The translations under genes and the position numbers were made by a program. 64,000 nt of DNA from Advenella incenata (lineage in GTDB: Bacteria > Pseudomonadota > Gammaproteobacteria > Burkholderiales > Burkholderiaceae_B): contig NZ_SHKO01000003.1 in assembly GCF_004217095.1 (NCBI RefSeq), positions 545,735 to 609,734 of the forward strand. Direction: 5' to 3'. This document shows, piece after piece, positions 1 to 9,804 of this stretch. How positions within the stretch are numbered: the first letter of the stretch is position 1; each line of letters starts with the position of its first letter. The notes below the pieces were generated by a model. It saw only the letters and a list, made by a program, of their open reading frames with translations, did no database searches and had not been told where the DNA came from.

Positions 1-2021
1 AGCTGACCCGTAACCTGATCACCGTCAGGCGCGACTGTGAGCTGACCGAGTTCATGCAGGGCGTGCAGGATCTGCTGCCCAAGCCGCCTGATGTACCAAC
101 GCTGACTGCGATTTACGATCGCTACGGCTTTCGCACCTGGCTGCGCGAGCTGACCGGCGAGGCTGACCGTGTACCCGAACAGGATGCACGGGTGGCGCAG
201 AATTTGCCCGATGCGCCGGTGCAGGTTAACTACCAGACGGTGGATACCACTGAAAAATTCGATGCATGTCTCAATGCAATCAAACAGGCTGAACGGGTTG
301 CCATCGACACCGAAACAACCTCCCTGGATCCCATGAGGGCCAGTCTGGTGGGTATTTCACTTGCTATTGAGCCCGGTTCTGCCTGGTACATTCCATTGGG
401 TCATCGCGGGACCGGCGCCGGCACGCAACTGGACAAGGCTCAGACGCTTGCGACGCTGCGCGACTGGCTGCAGGATGAGCGCGCGGCCAAGATTCTGCAT
501 AACGCCAAATATGACAGTCATGTTTTTCTGAATGAAGGCATTACGCTGGCCGGTATCCAGGACGATACGATGCTCATGGCCTATGTGCTGGAGTCGCATC
601 GTAACGTGGGCATGCAGGAACTGGCGCAGCGTTATCTGGGGCGCACCGGTACTACCTACGAAGAAATCTGCGGCAAAGGCGCCCGGCAAATCTGTTTTGA
701 CGAAGTGGATATTGAAACGGCAACGCATTATGCCGCCGAAGATGCCGACTTTACATTGCAGCTGTTTCATGCGCTAAGCCCCATGCTGCGGGACCAGGAA
801 GGGCTGCAGCGTATTTATCAGCTGGAAGTGCAGGTATCCCGGGTATTGACGCTGATCGAACGCAATGGTGTTCGTATCGACGAGGCGATGTTGCGCCTGC
901 AGAGCGCGCAGATCGGCACGAAATTGGTCGAGCTGGAAAACAAAGCCTATGAACTGGCCGGCCAGCCCTTTAATCTGAATTCCCCCAAACAGCTGGGCGA
1001 GATTCTGTTTGGCAAAATGAATTTGCCTGTGCTGCGCAAGACGCCCAAGGGCGCCCCGTCTACCGACGAAGATGTGCTGTCCAAACTGGCGGCAGATTAT
1101 CCGCTGCCGCGCGCGCTGCTGGACTATCGAGGTCTGGCCAAGCTCAAGTCCACCTATACCGACAAGCTGCCGAAAATGATTAACGCGTCCACCGGACGGG
1201 TGCATACCGATTATGCGCAGGCGGCGGTTATTACCGGCAGGCTTGCTTCATCGGATCCCAATCTGCAGAATATTCCGGTACGAACCGAAGAAGGTCGCCG
1301 GATTCGCATGGCGTTTATCCCTTCGGATGGGGGGGTGATTGTTTCTGCCGATTATTCCCAGATCGAATTGCGGGTGATGGCGCATTTGTCGGGTGATGTC
1401 AATTTGCAGAAGTCGTTCCAGCAGGGCGAGGATATCCACCGCGCCACGGCAGGTGAAGTGTTTGGCGTGGCACCCGAGGCGGTCAATGCCGAGCAGCGCC
1501 GCGCAGCCAAGGCCATCAATTTCGGACTGATTTACGGCATGAGCGCGTTCGGACTGGCGGCCAACCTGGGTATCACTCGCGATGCAGCGCAAACGTACAT
1601 TGATCGCTATTTTGCGCGTTATCCTGGTGTGGCCGATTACATGTCGCGCATCAAGAAAGAGGCCTCTGCCAAGGGCTATGTAGAAACGGTTTTTGGCCGT
1701 CGCTTGTGGCTGCCCGAGATCAACGCCAAGGGGCCGCGTCGTGCCGGGGCCGAGCGGGCCGCTATTAATGCGCCCATGCAGGGCACGTCGGCCGATCTGA
1801 TCAAAATGGCCATGGTGGCGGTACAGGCCTGGCTCGAAAAGGAAAAACTGGCCTCGCGTCTGGTCATGCAGGTACATGATGAACTGGTGCTCGATGTACC
1901 CAGCAGCGAGCAGGCGCTGGTCAGTCAGGCACTACCGGGGCTGATGTGCGATGTAGCCACGCTGGCTGTGCCGCTTGTGGCTGAAACCGGGATCGGCAAC
2001 AACTGGGAAGAAGCCCACTAA
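1..2021 (+). CDS. polA: DNA polymerase I, 5'-truncated by window edge
   Basis: This is the C-terminal part (about 672 residues visible) of DNA polymerase I, which fills gaps in repair and removes Okazaki primers. The reading frame is open from base 3 with no start codon, so the gene begins upstream and the 5'-nuclease domain is off the window. The 3'-5' exonuclease domain opens with AIDTETTSLDP (near base 300), keeping the DxE metal ligands, so proofreading is probably active. The polymerase domain shows motif A (DYSQIELR, near 1350), motif B (RRAAKAINFGLIYG, near 1498) and motif C (QVHDELV, near 1870). The usual C-terminus follows. No lesion is seen. Confidence 0.97.
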   Translation, partial: LTRNLITVRRDCELTEFMQGVQDLLPKPPDVPTLTAIYDRYGFRTWLRELTGEADRVPEQDARVAQNLPDAPVQVNYQTVDTTEKFDACLNAIKQAERVAIDTETTSLDPMRASLVGISLAIEPGSAWYIPLGHRGTGAGTQLDKAQTLATLRDWLQDERAAKILHNAKYDSHVFLNEGITLAGIQDDTMLMAYVLESHRNVGMQELAQRYLGRTGTTYEEICGKGARQICFDEVDIETATHYAAEDADFTLQLFHALSPMLRDQEGLQRIYQLEVQVSRVLTLIERNGVRIDEAMLRLQSAQIGTKLVELENKAYELAGQPFNLNSPKQLGEILFGKMNLPVLRKTPKGAPSTDEDVLSKLAADYPLPRALLDYRGLAKLKSTYTDKLPKMINASTGRVHTDYAQAAVITGRLASSDPNLQNIPVRTEEGRRIRMAFIPSDGGVIVSADYSQIELRVMAHLSGDVNLQKSFQQGEDIHRATAGEVFGVAPEAVNAEQRRAAKAINFGLIYGMSAFGLAANLGITRDAAQTYIDRYFARYPGVADYMSRIKKEASAKGYVETVFGRRLWLPEINAKGPRRAGAERAAINAPMQGTSADLIKMAMVAVQAWLEKEKLASRLVMQVHDELVLDVPSSEQALVSQALPGLMCDVATLAVPLVAETGIGNNWEEAH

Positions 2022-2305
2022 GGGCAGGGCAATTGCGCTGAGCGCCAGGCTCAATTGCGCAGTTGCATATCCCCACCCGCTGCAGCGGACTGCGCCTGCA
2101 TAATATAAAGCTGGCGCAGACTTGGGTCGCTGCCTGGAACGGTGTGGCGCTGACCTCAAGCAGCAGTTTGGGTGGGGGCGTTTGTCGTTGCTGGTGTTGG
2201 ATGAGCCAGTTGTATAGCCGGCTGGCAATGGCATGGCGCGGTGTCATGCGAAATGATATGCTTTAAATTCCTACTTTCCGAAATCACGTCTCCCGGTCGA
2301 CTCCC

Positions 2306-2944
2306 ATGCTTGATATTGTCCACTTTCCGCTATTTGCGGCTTCCGCATTTGCGCTTTCGATTACGCCAGGGCCGGATCTGGCATACGTGGTCGGGCAAAG
2401 CCTTGGCAACGGTCGGCGCGCCGGGGTCATTTCTGCTGCGGGAGTTGCCATTGGCAGCTGCACGCATACGGTTGCCAGCGCCGTGGGTCTGACCGCGCTA
2501 CTGGCGGCATCGCCATTGCTGTTTACCATCGTCAAGTTTCTGGGCGCCGCCTATCTGATCTGGCTCGGCTTGAAAATGTTGCTGGGCAGCCTGCAGCGCA
2601 GCAAGGCATCGCAGGCCCCGATCGCGTTGCCAGTAGCCAATACACACTCGCTGTTGCTGCGCGGCTTTCTGACAACCATTACCAATCCTAAAGTGCTGCT
2701 GTTTTTTATCGCATTCTTTCCCCAGTTTGTCACTGTGGGCGGAGACAACCAGGCGGTCTCCTTCTTGTTGCTGGGGTTGGCCTATGCGGTGATCGGCTTT
2801 GTCTGCGACGCCACGTTTGCATGGCTGGCGGCAAGTGCGGCAGGGGCGGTCTCGCGGAATCAAACCGTCAAAGTCTGGATCGACCGCGTGGTTGGTCTGG
2901 CATTTATTGCACTTGGCTTGCGTATCTGGCTGACAAAGCGTTGA
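2306..2944 (+). CDS. LysE/RhtB family amino-acid exporter
   Basis: This 212-residue inner-membrane protein belongs to the LysE/RhtB exporter family, which exports amino acids or their analogues. The N-terminal signature ITPGPDLAYVVGQSLGNGRR follows the first hydrophobic segment, as in family members, and about six hydrophobic segments span the length. The stretch near residue 120 (TTITNPKVLLFFIAFFPQF) is the other conserved family block. It stands alone between polA and the convergent htpX, with a hairpin 80 bases past its stop. The substrate cannot be told from sequence. The 284-base spacer before it shows no further gene. Confidence 0.88.
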   Translation: MLDIVHFPLFAASAFALSITPGPDLAYVVGQSLGNGRRAGVISAAGVAIGSCTHTVASAVGLTALLAASPLLFTIVKFLGAAYLIWLGLKMLLGSLQRSKASQAPIALPVANTHSLLLRGFLTTITNPKVLLFFIAFFPQFVTVGGDNQAVSFLLLGLAYAVIGFVCDATFAWLAASAAGAVSRNQTVKVWIDRVVGLAFIALGLRIWLTKR

Positions 2945-3025
2945 GTTTGAATTGGAGGGCAGCAGCGTCCGTGACGCAGGAGATAGAGAAATGGCGGGCG
3001 CTGGCAGAAAAGATCAATTAATACC

Positions 3026-3052
3026 GCCGGCGGTTTATGCCGGCCTTTTAGT
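3026..3052 (+). terminator. hairpin after the LysE-type exporter gene
   Basis: The arms GCCGGC (3026-3031) and GCCGGC (3039-3044) form a six-pair stem with a seven-base loop, followed by CTTTTA. It lies between the plus-strand exporter and the end of the convergent htpX. The T-run is short, so this is a modest terminator call. Confidence 0.5.
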
Positions 3053-3072
3053 TTCTGCCAGAGCCCGGTAGA

Positions 3073-3957
3073 TCAGGACTGGACGATGCGCGCGCGCAGT
3101 GCGTTGATGCGGTGCTCGATAGGTGGGTGGGTGGAAAACAGCGCGGCTATACCTGCCCCGCCGCTGATGCCGGAGGACTCGAACTGCTTGGGCAATTCGC
3201 CGGGGGGCAGGCCGCCCAGTCTGGCCAGCGCATTGATCATGGGCGAGGCGGAACCGAGCATTTGTGCTGAACCTGCGTCAGCGCGATATTCGCGCTGACG
3301 TGAGAACCACGCCACGATAATGGACGCCAGCACCCCGAACACGATCTCACAGACCAGTACGGTAATGTAGTAACCGGGGCCGACGCCGCGTTCATTTCGG
3401 AAAACCGTGCGGTCAATGAAATACCCGACCACGCGGGCCAGGAAAACGACAAAGGTATTGACCACGCCCTGGATCAGGGTCAGGGTGACCATATCCCCAT
3501 TGGCAATGTGCGCCACTTCGTGACCAAGGACCGCGGTTACTTCTTCTTCGGTCATGCCATCGAGCAGGCCGGTAGATACCGCCACCAGCGAGTCGTTCTT
3601 GAAGGCGCCCGTGGCAAACGCATTGGGCTCGCCCTCATAGATAGCCACTTCAGGGTGACCAATGCCGGCGCGATCAGCCAGCTGATGAACGGTATCGACC
3701 AGCCACAGTTCTCTCTGGTTGCCGGGCGCGGCCGGATCAATCATCTTCAGCCCCATGGTCCATTTGGCCATCGGTTTGCTCATTAGCAGGGAAATGAAGG
3801 CGCCAACGAAGCCGACCACGGCAGAAAATACCAGTAGCTGACCCATATTGATGCCGTTTGCGTCCATATAGCGGTTCACGCCCAGCAGGTTCAGCGTAAT
3901 GCCCAACACTACCATGACAGCCAGGTTGGTCATAAGAAAAAGAATAATGCGTTTCAT
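3073..3957 (-). CDS. htpX: HtpX membrane zinc metalloprotease (M48)
   Basis: HtpX is an inner-membrane M48 protease that degrades misfolded membrane proteins together with FtsH. The 294 residues match the family length. Two N-terminal membrane segments (residues 4-25 and 38-58) precede the zinc-binding HEVAH motif near residue 146. The third zinc ligand lies in the REYRAD segment near residue 225, after two more hydrophobic segments. The start ATG follows an AAGGAC ribosome-binding site at good spacing. It is a single-gene unit, convergent with the upstream exporter. No sigma32 promoter was confidently seen. Confidence 0.96.
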   Translation of the reverse strand: MKRIILFLMTNLAVMVVLGITLNLLGVNRYMDANGINMGQLLVFSAVVGFVGAFISLLMSKPMAKWTMGLKMIDPAAPGNQRELWLVDTVHQLADRAGIGHPEVAIYEGEPNAFATGAFKNDSLVAVSTGLLDGMTEEEVTAVLGHEVAHIANGDMVTLTLIQGVVNTFVVFLARVVGYFIDRTVFRNERGVGPGYYITVLVCEIVFGVLASIIVAWFSRQREYRADAGSAQMLGSASPMINALARLGGLPPGELPKQFESSGISGGAGIAALFSTHPPIEHRINALRARIVQS

Positions 3958-4141
3958 GCAGCAGGTCCTTGTAGGAAGGGATCAACCCGGATGACATATT
4001 TCGAGTCCGAATAAGTTTGCCATCTGGAGCTTAAAAATAACTGAATCAGGTCAGATCAATTATATAAGGGCAATGTCGTCCTTTTACAGTGTTGTTCGCA
4101 GTAGAATGTTATTTTATTTTCAAGTCATTTCCGGATTTAGC

Positions 4142-5026
4142 ATGCAGGCACTGTGGATGTTAGTGGCTTCTCTCATGTTTGCCATCATGGGAGCATCAGT
4201 CAAACTGGCATCCGAACATGCCGCGTCGTTGTCACTGGTGATTCTGTTCCGAGGGTTGCCTTCGGTCGTGTTGCTGGTCATCTGGGCCGTCTCCACCCAC
4301 AAATCCCTTAAACCCAAAAGTATACGCCTGCACCTGATACGCAACGTGTTTGGCGTGGGCGCCATGTGGATGGCATTTTATGGGTACACCATGTTGCCAT
4401 TGGCCACCAGCACCAGTCTGAATTACACCTCGCCCCTGTTCATTGCGGGCTTCTTACTGTTGTCGGGCAGGGCGAGCAATGATATTGTGCGTACGCTTGC
4501 CGTGGGCATTGGGTTTGCCGGCGTGCTGCTGATTTTGCGTCCCAGCATCACCGAAGATCAGTGGTTTGCCTGCGCGCTTGGCTTGCTGGCCGGCGCTTGC
4601 GGCGCCGTGGCCATGATGCAGGTGCGCCAGCTGGGTTCCATTGGTGAGCCCATCTGGCTGACCGTCTTGTATTTTTCGATTTTTGTTACCAGCACCAGTT
4701 TAATAGGTATCAAGGCCCATGGCATTGGTCAGCCTGATCTGGTGGCCTGGGTTGCCTTGCTGGTGGTCGGCTTATCCGGCTTGTTCGGCCAGCTGGCGCT
4801 CACGCGGGCCTTCGGTTCGGGCTCGCCGCTGCTCTCGGCGGCGCTGCAATACACTACCATTATCTTTTCGGCGGGCATTGGCATCCTGGTATGGAGCAAT
4901 GCGCCGGACGTACTGGCCTGGCTGGGTATGGGCATGGTGATCCTTGCGGGCCTGCTCTCGGCTTGGCGCACGCTGGCGCTGGCCGACAGACAAAAGAAAT
5001 CCCAGGTGGTCAAAACGACCTCCTGA
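4142..5026 (+). CDS. DMT superfamily (EamA) transporter
   Basis: This 294-residue protein has about ten hydrophobic segments arranged as two EamA repeats, typical of drug/metabolite transporters of the RhaT/YdcZ/EamA type. The frame stays open back to an ATG at 4073. I prefer the ATG at 4142 because family members usually begin just before the first helix (MQALWMLVASL), and because the 4073 codon sits directly behind a TATATA box with only two bases between AAGGG and the start. The C-terminus ends in a short basic tail (ADRQKKSQ). The substrate is unknown. It is followed by a 15-bp repeat array and converges with the Rieske oxygenase gene. Confidence 0.85.
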   Translation: MQALWMLVASLMFAIMGASVKLASEHAASLSLVILFRGLPSVVLLVIWAVSTHKSLKPKSIRLHLIRNVFGVGAMWMAFYGYTMLPLATSTSLNYTSPLFIAGFLLLSGRASNDIVRTLAVGIGFAGVLLILRPSITEDQWFACALGLLAGACGAVAMMQVRQLGSIGEPIWLTVLYFSIFVTSTSLIGIKAHGIGQPDLVAWVALLVVGLSGLFGQLALTRAFGSGSPLLSAALQYTTIIFSAGIGILVWSNAPDVLAWLGMGMVILAGLLSAWRTLALADRQKKSQVVKTTS

Positions 5027-5076
5027 TATGGCCAAAGGGTAATGCGTGAGAGCATGGGCGGACAATCACAGGCCCC

Positions 5077-5195
5077 ATGAAATCTGCACTCGTGAAACCG
5101 GCAACCGTGAAAGTGGCATTCACAAATTGGGCGCTAATAAAGAAAGAGGCCGAAAGAAGGGGCCTAAAGAAAGAGCGTCTAAAGAAAGGGCACCC
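5077..5195. repeat. degenerate 15-bp tandem repeat, about eight units
   Basis: Eight consecutive units can be laid out: five of 15 bases from 5077 to 5151 (for example GTGAAACCGGCAACC and GTGAAAGTGGCATTC), one of 14, then two of 15. The later units share AAAGAAAG at their left end. The last unit runs into the hairpin at 5188-5207. The array fills the spacer between the DMT transporter stop and the end of the convergent Rieske gene. Read on the minus strand, part of it mimics a pentapeptide repeat (A-x-F every five residues), which is what a 15-bp unit would produce. Confidence 0.6.
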
Positions 5196-5207
5196 ATATA
5201 GGTGCCC
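5179..5207 (-). terminator. terminator of the Rieske oxygenase gene
   Basis: The perfect seven-base arms GGGCACC (5188-5194) and GGTGCCC (5201-5207) enclose a six-base loop. On the minus strand the stem is followed by TTTCTTT. It lies about 70 bases past the minus-strand stop of the oxygenase gene. Confidence 0.55.
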
Positions 5208-5275
5208 ATAAAACCGGGTGCCTGGTGCGCACATCCTTATCAGAGGAGGCGCGCAGCCAGGCGGGATGACGCCGA

Positions 5276-6415
5276 TCAGGCCATCAGCTTGTTATACCAC
5301 TCGTGAAAATGTTGCATGCCGTCTTCCATGGGGGATTGATATGGGCCGGTTTCAGACGTGCCGCGTTTGTACAGCGCCTGGCGGCCGGCGTCCATGCGTT
5401 CGGCAATTTCATCGTCTTCGATCGCCGTTTCCATATAGGCGGCTTGCTGAGCCTGTATGAAGTCGCGCTCGAACATGGCAATTTCCTCGGGATAGTAAAA
5501 CTCAACCAGATTGACGGTTTTTTGCGGGCTGACCGGATAGAGCGTGGACAACACCAATACGTGCGGGTAGAGCTCAATCATATGAGTTGGGAAATAGGTC
5601 ACCCACATGGCGCCGAAGTCGGGCGTTTCGCCCTGGCGGAACTTGAGCAACTCATCGTGCCACTTCCTGTAGACCTCGGAGCCTGGATTGGCCAGCGCCT
5701 GGTGCACGCCGACACGCTGCAGGCTGAAAGTTTCCGCAAAATCCCAGGTGAGGTCGTCACACGTGACAAAGCTGCCCAGGCCGGGATGGAAGGGGGCCAC
5801 ATGATAATCTTCGAGATAGACTTCGATAAATGTTTTCCAGTTGTAGTTGCACTCGTGCACGATGGCGCGGTCAAATACATAGTCGGAAAAATCAAATTCG
5901 GGGCGCGCAAACAGCGGCGCCATGTCAGCAGCCGGATTGCGCGGGCCTTCGAACAGCAGGCCGTTGCAGTTCTGTATTGGAAACTGCTGCAGGTTCTTGC
6001 AGGGATTGCTGTCAAATTGCGGCGCGCCAAGCAGGGTGCCTTGATTGTCGTAGGTCCAGCGATGTAGCGGACAGACAATATTGCCGCCGGAGTTGCGCAG
6101 GTTGCCATGGTTATTGGTTGCGCTGGTCACGTCGCCCGCCTGGCCACCCAGCATGATGGCCTGTCTGTGGCGACAGACATTTGACATCAGACTGATATTG
6201 TCGCCGTTGCGCACCAGCACGCGCCCTGCTTGCTCATGCGCCAGTGTGCGCCAGTCTCCGGATTCGGGCACCAGTTTTTCATGTCCGACATACAGCGCCG
6301 AGGCATCGAAGATGCGGGCCTGCTCCTTTTTAAAGATATCGTCGTTAAAGTAGACGTCGACTGGCAATTGCGTCGTCGCCGGTGATACATGTGCCAGTTT
6401 GGCAATATCAGACAT
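5276..6415 (-). CDS. Rieske-type ring-hydroxylating oxygenase, alpha subunit
   Basis: This 379-residue protein is a Rieske non-haem iron oxygenase large subunit, in the broad group that contains aromatic-ring dioxygenases and choline or carnitine monooxygenases. The [2Fe-2S] ligands appear as CRHR (about residue 83) and CPLH (about residue 118). The mononuclear iron histidines are in EDYHVAPFHPG near residue 205. The ATG at 6415 is preferred over the one at 6460 because of an upstream GGGGGGCA stretch and normal family length. No reductase, ferredoxin or beta subunit lies nearby, so it must borrow electron carriers. A strong promoter lies upstream. The substrate is not deducible. Confidence 0.9.
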   Translation of the reverse strand: MSDIAKLAHVSPATTQLPVDVYFNDDIFKKEQARIFDASALYVGHEKLVPESGDWRTLAHEQAGRVLVRNGDNISLMSNVCRHRQAIMLGGQAGDVTSATNNHGNLRNSGGNIVCPLHRWTYDNQGTLLGAPQFDSNPCKNLQQFPIQNCNGLLFEGPRNPAADMAPLFARPEFDFSDYVFDRAIVHECNYNWKTFIEVYLEDYHVAPFHPGLGSFVTCDDLTWDFAETFSLQRVGVHQALANPGSEVYRKWHDELLKFRQGETPDFGAMWVTYFPTHMIELYPHVLVLSTLYPVSPQKTVNLVEFYYPEEIAMFERDFIQAQQAAYMETAIEDDEIAERMDAGRQALYKRGTSETGPYQSPMEDGMQHFHEWYNKLMA

Positions 6416-6499
6416 GAGATGCCCCCCGATGAAAACAAATGCCGCCTCACCAAGGGTCATGAGCCGGCATAAAGTGTCAAAAAAATTAAAAGGAGGGTA

Positions 6500-6528
6500 A
6501 TTGTAAAGAAAATCAATACCTTAGTCAA
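6500..6528 (-). promoter_or_regulatory. sigma70-type promoter of the Rieske oxygenase gene
   Basis: Read on the minus strand, TTGACT (6528-6523) and TACAAT (6505-6500) are separated by exactly 17 bases. The predicted start lies near 6493, giving a leader of about 80 bases before the ATG at 6415. Confidence 0.6.
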
Positions 6529-6633
6529 GACTGTCAGGCCTGGGTAATGGGGCCGGAATCGGGCTCTGGGGCGGGGTGGATTGACTTTGCGGCAAAAGAG
6601 GCAAATCTGCAACCGAAGCACCCGCCGATTTCG

Positions 6634-6639
6634 TACAAT
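6634..6639 (+). promoter_or_regulatory. possible -10 box of the xseB-ispA-dxs-folE2 operon
   Basis: TACAAT sits 38 bases before the xseB start codon in the divergent spacer. No convincing -35 element is seen 16-18 bases upstream, so this is tentative. Confidence 0.3.
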
Positions 6640-6676
6640 GAGCAAATTGCACAACTGAAAGCATTGGAGATTGGTT

Positions 6677-6931
6677 TTGACTGAGAATGCAAAAACCGAC
6701 ACTGTGGCATTGCCCGATCAGTTCGAAGCGGCGCTGGGCGAGCTCGAATCGATTGTGACGCAAATGGAAGATAACAGCATGTCGCTGGAGGCTTCCATTG
6801 CTGCCTACGAACGGGGTGTTCGGCTGGCGCGCGTGTGTCAGGACAAGCTGGATGCTGCTGAACAGCAGATCAGTGTGCTGCGCAATAATATGCTGGTTCC
6901 CATGGGTGAGACAGGATCGTCCGAATCATGA
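6677..6931 (+). CDS. xseB: Exodeoxyribonuclease VII small subunit
   Basis: XseB is the small subunit of exonuclease VII, which binds several copies per XseA and degrades single-stranded DNA. The 84 residues show the family core (FEAALGELESIVTQMED, then SLEASIAAYERGV) and a C-terminal coiled-coil stretch. I chose the TTG at 6677 because GGAGA lies six bases upstream. A TTG two codons earlier is also open. The stop overlaps the ispA start as ATGA, so the two are translationally coupled. XseA is not in the window. The xseB-ispA-dxs order is common in Proteobacteria. Confidence 0.93.
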   Translation: MTENAKTDTVALPDQFEAALGELESIVTQMEDNSMSLEASIAAYERGVRLARVCQDKLDAAEQQISVLRNNMLVPMGETGSSES

Positions 6932-7842
6932 ACGCCATGGTTGTATCGTTCCAGGACTGGTTGCCGGCCTGCATTGAAAAGATTGAAGGATCGCTGGACA
7001 AAGCGCTGCCCCCAGCCGATGAAATACCGGCAAAGCTGCACCAGGCCATGCGGTATGCTGCGCTTGGCGCAGGCAAACGCCTGCGCGCGGCGCTGGTGTA
7101 TGCGGCCGGGCAGGCAAGCGCGCAGCAAAGCGCATTACCATCTGCGCTGGAGCACACGCTGTCGCGCGCCGCAGTTGCCGTTGAACTGATCCACGCCTAT
7201 TCGCTGATCCACGACGATCTTCCCTGTATGGATGATGATGTCCTGCGACGCGGCAAGCCTACCGTGCATGTTCAGTTTGACGAGGCAACCGCCATGCTGG
7301 CCGGCGACGCGCTGCAGCCGCTGGCCTTTGCGCAACTGGCGCAAATGTCGGTAGCGCCCGCGCTTGTGGTTCAGGCGGTCAATGTGCTGGCGCAGGCTGC
7401 CGGCAGCCAGGGCATGGTGGGGGGGCAGGCTATTGATCTGGCCAGCGTCAACACGCGTCTTGATCCCGAGCAGCTGCAATTTATGCACCGGCTTAAAACC
7501 GGGGCATTAATCGAAGCCAGCGTACAACTGGGGGCGATTGTGACCGCTGCCAATTCGGATATTCGTATGGCGCTGGAAAATTATGGTTCGGCCATCGGCC
7601 TGGCGTTCCAGGTTGTGGACGACATTCTTGATGTGACTGCCGATGCCCAGGCGCTGGGTAAAACGCCGGGCAAGGATGCGGCGGATAACAAACCCACGTA
7701 TGTCTCGGTGATGGGGCTGGCGCAATCCAGAGACTTTGCGCAGCAGTTGCATGAAGCTGCCCTGGATGCCATCAAGCCGCTCGGTGAGCCGGCCTGCCGA
7801 CTGCGGGAACTGGCAGACCTGATTATTCATCGAAAATCCTGA
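6928..7842 (+). CDS. ispA: Farnesyl diphosphate synthase
   Basis: IspA condenses isopentenyl diphosphate with dimethylallyl and geranyl diphosphate to make farnesyl diphosphate, the precursor of quinones, undecaprenyl lipids and, here, squalene through hpnCDE. The 304 residues carry the first aspartate-rich motif (HDDLPCMDDD, about residue 94), GKRLRAAL near residue 50, and the second motif DDILD near residue 230. The length suits the short-chain bacterial type. Its ATG overlaps the xseB stop. An 80-base gap separates it from dxs, which makes a shared operon with the next isoprenoid gene likely. Confidence 0.96.
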   Translation: MNAMVVSFQDWLPACIEKIEGSLDKALPPADEIPAKLHQAMRYAALGAGKRLRAALVYAAGQASAQQSALPSALEHTLSRAAVAVELIHAYSLIHDDLPCMDDDVLRRGKPTVHVQFDEATAMLAGDALQPLAFAQLAQMSVAPALVVQAVNVLAQAAGSQGMVGGQAIDLASVNTRLDPEQLQFMHRLKTGALIEASVQLGAIVTAANSDIRMALENYGSAIGLAFQVVDDILDVTADAQALGKTPGKDAADNKPTYVSVMGLAQSRDFAQQLHEAALDAIKPLGEPACRLRELADLIIHRKS

Positions 7843-7920
7843 CAGTCTTTTGATGTCAATCCGTGATTCATTCTGCCTGGCTGTTGCGCATCTGCAGCGC
7901 CGGGCACCCAAGACGATTTC

Positions 7921-9789
7921 ATGACAAAGTTACTAGATACACTTGATTCACCCGCCGATGTACGAAAACTCAGCCAGCATCAACTGAAGATGGCGGCCAC
8001 AGAGCTGCGTGCCTTCATCCTGGAGTCGGTATCGCGCACGGGCGGCCATTTGTCATCCAATCTGGGCACTGTAGAGCTTACGCTGGCCATTCATCATGTT
8101 TTCAATACGCCGCATGATCGCGTTGTCTGGGATGTCGGTCATCAATCCTATCCGCACAAAATCCTGACCGGCAGGCGCGGGGATATGCCGGGGCTGCGCC
8201 AGCATGGCGGGATCTCTGGCTTTCCGCGACGCAGCGAGTCAGAATATGACGCGTTCGGCACCGCCCATTCGTCAACGTCGATATCGGCAGTGCTGGGTAT
8301 GGCTGTGGCGTCCAGGAACCAGAATATCGACCGGCAGCATATCGCGGTGATCGGCGACGGCTCCATGACGGCCGGCATGGCTTTCGAGGCGCTGAACAAT
8401 GCGGGCGTTACGCCAGGCGTGAATGTGCTGGTGATCCTGAACGACAACGATATGTCTATTTCGCCGCCGGTCGGCGCGCTTAACCGCTATCTGGCGCGAC
8501 TGTTGTCCGGCGGGCTGTATCGCGACGCCAAGAATGTCGGACGTGCCGTGCTTGAGCATATGCCCGCACCCATGCTGGACATCGCTCGGCGCGTCAAAGG
8601 GCATGCCAAGGGCATGATCAGCCCGGCTACGCTGTTTGAGGAGCTGGGATTCAATTATGTGGGCCCCATCGATGGTCATGATATGGACTCGCTGGTTCCA
8701 ACCCTTCAGAACTTAAGGGAATTGGGTGGCTTGCAGTTTCTGCATGTTATAACCAAAAAAGGTCAGGGCTATAAGCTGGCTGAAGCCGATCCTGTGCTAT
8801 ATCACGGACCCGGCAAGTTTGATCCCGAGCTGGGTATTCAGAAACCGGCCAAGCCGGGCAAGCAGACGTTTACCCAGGTCTTTGGCACCTGGCTTTGCGA
8901 TATGGCGCAGCAGGATTCGCGCCTGATCGGGATCACTCCCGCGATGCGCGAGGGCAGCGGGCTGGTCCAGTTTGAAAAGCAATTTCCACAACGGTATTTT
9001 GATGTCGGCATTGCCGAGCAGCATTCAGTCACGTTCGCCGCAGGCATTGCCTGTGAAGGACTCAAGCCGGTGCTGGCGATTTATTCGACATTCCTGCAGC
9101 GTGGCTATGACCAGTTCATTCACGACGTGGCCCTGCAGAATCTGGATGTTACCTTTGCGCTGGACCGCGCGGGGCTGGTGGGCGCTGACGGGGCGACACA
9201 CGCCGGCAATTACGATATTGCATTTTTGCGATGTGTACCCAATATGGTTATTGCCACGCCTTCTGATGAGAACGAAACCCGCTTGCTGCTGTCTACCTGT
9301 TATGAGCATCCTGGTCCGGCCTCTGTCAGGTATCCGCGAGGCAGCGGGGCCGGTGCACAAGTGACCAGCGCTTTGGATGTGGTTGAGCTGGGCAAGGCCG
9401 TGGTGCGACGCAAGGGCGAAAAGCTGGCGATTTTGGCTTTTGGTACGTTATTGCACGCTGCTATGCCTGTTGCGGAAAAACTCAATGCAACGCTGGTGGA
9501 TATGCGGTTTGTCAAACCACTGGATGAAACATTGCTGCTGGCGTTGATGCAGTCTCACCAGCAACTGGTTACCGTGGAAGAGGGCGCCATCATGGGTGGC
9601 GCCGGCAGTGCGGTGGCTGAGCTGATGCATGCCAACGGCCTGTGTTGCGACCTGCTGCAGTTGGGGTTGCCGGATGTTTTTATCGATCATGGCGACCAGG
9701 CGGGTCTTCTGGCCGGTGTCGGACTGGATGCAGCAGGAATAGAGCAGGCGATTGCCCGGCGTTTCGGGCAGCCGCCGGCTGATAAATAA
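7921..9789 (+). CDS. dxs: 1-deoxy-D-xylulose-5-phosphate synthase
   Basis: Dxs is the thiamine-diphosphate enzyme that joins pyruvate and glyceraldehyde 3-phosphate in the first step of the MEP isoprenoid pathway. At 622 residues it is full length. Visible landmarks are [14 protein letters not shown] near residue 75, the thiamine-diphosphate/magnesium motif [16 protein letters not shown] near residue 142, and the catalytic glutamate segment [13 protein letters not shown] near residue 363. The transketolase C-terminal domain follows. It sits between ispA and folE2 (15-base gap to folE2), consistent with one transcript. Confidence 0.97.
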   Translation: MTKLLDTLDSPADVRKLSQHQLKMAATELRAFILESVSRTGGHLSSNLGTVELTLAIHHVFNTPHDRVVWDVGHQSYPHKILTGRRGDMPGLRQHGGISGFPRRSESEYDAFGTAHSSTSISAVLGMAVASRNQNIDRQHIAVIGDGSMTAGMAFEALNNAGVTPGVNVLVILNDNDMSISPPVGALNRYLARLLSGGLYRDAKNVGRAVLEHMPAPMLDIARRVKGHAKGMISPATLFEELGFNYVGPIDGHDMDSLVPTLQNLRELGGLQFLHVITKKGQGYKLAEADPVLYHGPGKFDPELGIQKPAKPGKQTFTQVFGTWLCDMAQQDSRLIGITPAMREGSGLVQFEKQFPQRYFDVGIAEQHSVTFAAGIACEGLKPVLAIYSTFLQRGYDQFIHDVALQNLDVTFALDRAGLVGADGATHAGNYDIAFLRCVPNMVIATPSDENETRLLLSTCYEHPGPASVRYPRGSGAGAQVTSALDVVELGKAVVRRKGEKLAILAFGTLLHAAMPVAEKLNATLVDMRFVKPLDETLLLALMQSHQQLVTVEEGAIMGGAGSAVAELMHANGLCCDLLQLGLPDVFIDHGDQAGLLAGVGLDAAGIEQAIARRFGQPPADK

Positions 9790-9804
9790 ATATAGAGCGA
9801 ATAA

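Noticed and set aside
5010..5234. Minus-strand frame with A-x-F pentapeptide-like repeats as a gene
   Set aside because: The periodicity follows from the underlying 15-bp DNA repeat, one unit is 14 bases, and the frame overlaps a neighbouring gene end. Kept only as a finding.
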